A stretch of DNA of 6,445 nucleotides from Desulfurococcales archaeon (GTDB taxonomy: Archaea; Thermoproteota; Thermoprotei_A; Sulfolobales; Ignicoccaceae). The notes below the pieces were generated by a model. It ran no database searches. It was not told where the DNA came from and saw only the letters and a list, made by a program, of their open reading frames with translations. The first letter of the stretch is position 1; each line of letters opens with the position of its first letter. This document shows positions 6,133 through 6,445 of this stretch, in pieces. A program made the position numbers and the translations under genes. The stretch is taken from NCBI GenBank assembly GCA_015521275.1, contig WAOJ01000065.1:1-6445 (forward strand), read 5' to 3'.

Positions 6133-6445
6133 TCAAGGCCTTTGAAAAATGAAGACCTTAGCCCAGAGGTCTCCGTGATAAACATCCCTTTCGTGTACCA
6201 AACCAAGGCCGGCCTTTTCGGCTAGCTCCCTAGCCTTCTCCAGAGGCGTTATCATTACCAATTTTCCTTCCTTCTTTAAGGAGATATACGCACTTTTGAA
6301 GAACTTTTCATAGAGCTTCAAAACCTTTTTCGGCGAACCCATCCTTATCCCGTAAGGAGGGTTGGTAACTATTAGGTCCACGTCCCTCACGACCTCGTGA
6401 AGCTTAGTGGCGTCGTGGACCCCAAAGGCTATCATTTCCTTAACC
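6133..6445 (-). CDS. NPPYG-type RNA methyltransferase, probably tRNA (guanine-6-N2) methyltransferase Trm14-like; N-terminus beyond the window
   Basis: SAM-dependent methyltransferase of the UPF0020/THUMP-linked group, acting on RNA in the cytoplasm. Only about 103 C-terminal residues are present. The frame stays open to the right edge, and the ATG at 6435 sits in the middle of the Rossmann fold (VKEMIAFGVHDATKL, the motif III region), so it is not the true start. Visible are the VDLIVTNPPYGIRMG catalytic motif (motif IV, N and Y stacking on the target base; nt 6391-6346), the KLYEKFF helix, the GKLVMITP strand and a C-terminal HGDLWAKVFIF strand. That ending resembles the HGGLMVHLYVV end I recall for archaeal Trm14 (M. 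jannaschii MJ0438). TrmG10/Trm11 enzymes usually have DPPYG, which argues against them; an RlmL-like 23S enzyme is another option. Any THUMP domain would be outside the window. Stop TGA at 6133-6135, 22 bp before the PUA/PP-loop gene. Confidence 0.75.
   Translation of the reverse strand, partial: VKEMIAFGVHDATKLHEVVRDVDLIVTNPPYGIRMGSPKKVLKLYEKFFKSAYISLKKEGKLVMITPLEKARELAEKAGLGLVHERDVYHGDLWAKVFIFQRP

Noticed and set aside
4372..6152. Plus-strand open frames of 66-176 codons opposite the PP-loop fusion gene
   Set aside because: The minus frame has unambiguous PP-loop and ferredoxin motifs over its whole length. The plus frames give Ser/Leu/Pro-rich low-information proteins typical of antisense reading.
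1..6445. Mobile elements, CRISPR repeats, tRNA or rRNA genes
   Set aside because: No repeat array, terminal inverted repeats, transposase motifs, or tRNA/rRNA-like stretches were seen. Coding regions fill the window except for gaps of under 90 bp.

Overview
The window looks like a piece of a hyperthermophilic crenarchaeal chromosome, most likely Desulfurococcales and close to Ignicoccus. This rests on AGG/ATA/CTA-rich codon use, short intergenic gaps, GGTG/GAGG-type ribosome sites, archaeal-type PyrF, Trm14-like and PUA/PP-loop proteins, and above all an octaheme cytochrome c of the hydroxylamine oxidoreductase (HAO) family. Such octahemes are known in the Crenarchaeota from Ignicoccus hospitalis (IhOCC, Igni_0955, and its paralogue Igni_1359, both recalled from the literature). 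The genus assignment is inference; no search was possible.

Layout. (1) 1-474, minus: 5' part of a thymidylate kinase gene that runs off the left edge. (2) 538-1158, plus: pyrF, orotidine-5'-phosphate decarboxylase, divergent from tmk across 63 bp, so two pyrimidine nucleotide genes share one compact promoter region. (3) 1237-3162, plus: secreted octaheme cytochrome c with eight CXXCH sites, a signal peptide and a Gln-rich C-terminal helix. Its codon use is markedly more biased than that of its neighbours, as expected for a very abundant protein. (4) 3248-4228, plus: unnamed protein with signal peptide, beta-propeller-like domain and C-terminal membrane anchor, directly downstream of the cytochrome after a T-rich probable terminator. 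(5) 4215-6110, minus: 631-residue fusion of a degenerate zinc-finger-like segment, PUA domain, PAPS-reductase-like PP-loop domain with a CC-X84-CXXC cysteine set, and a two-cluster ferredoxin. Its 3' end overlaps gene 4 tail-to-tail by 14 bp. (6) 6133-6445, minus: C-terminal part of a NPPYG methyltransferase, most like the archaeal tRNA m2G6 enzyme Trm14, 22 bp upstream of gene 5 and probably co-transcribed with it.

How the genes may work together. tmk and pyrF both serve pyrimidine nucleotide supply. The cytochrome probably carries out multi-electron nitrogen-compound redox chemistry (nitrite or hydroxylamine reduction is the activity reported for IhOCC) outside the cytoplasmic membrane, and the anchored propeller next to it is a candidate partner or docking protein. 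The Trm14-like gene and the PUA/PP-loop/ferredoxin gene form a minus-strand pair that hints at an RNA-directed, perhaps sulfur-inserting, role for the fusion protein. No mobile elements, CRISPR arrays, tRNA or rRNA genes were seen, and no gap between genes exceeds 90 bp.
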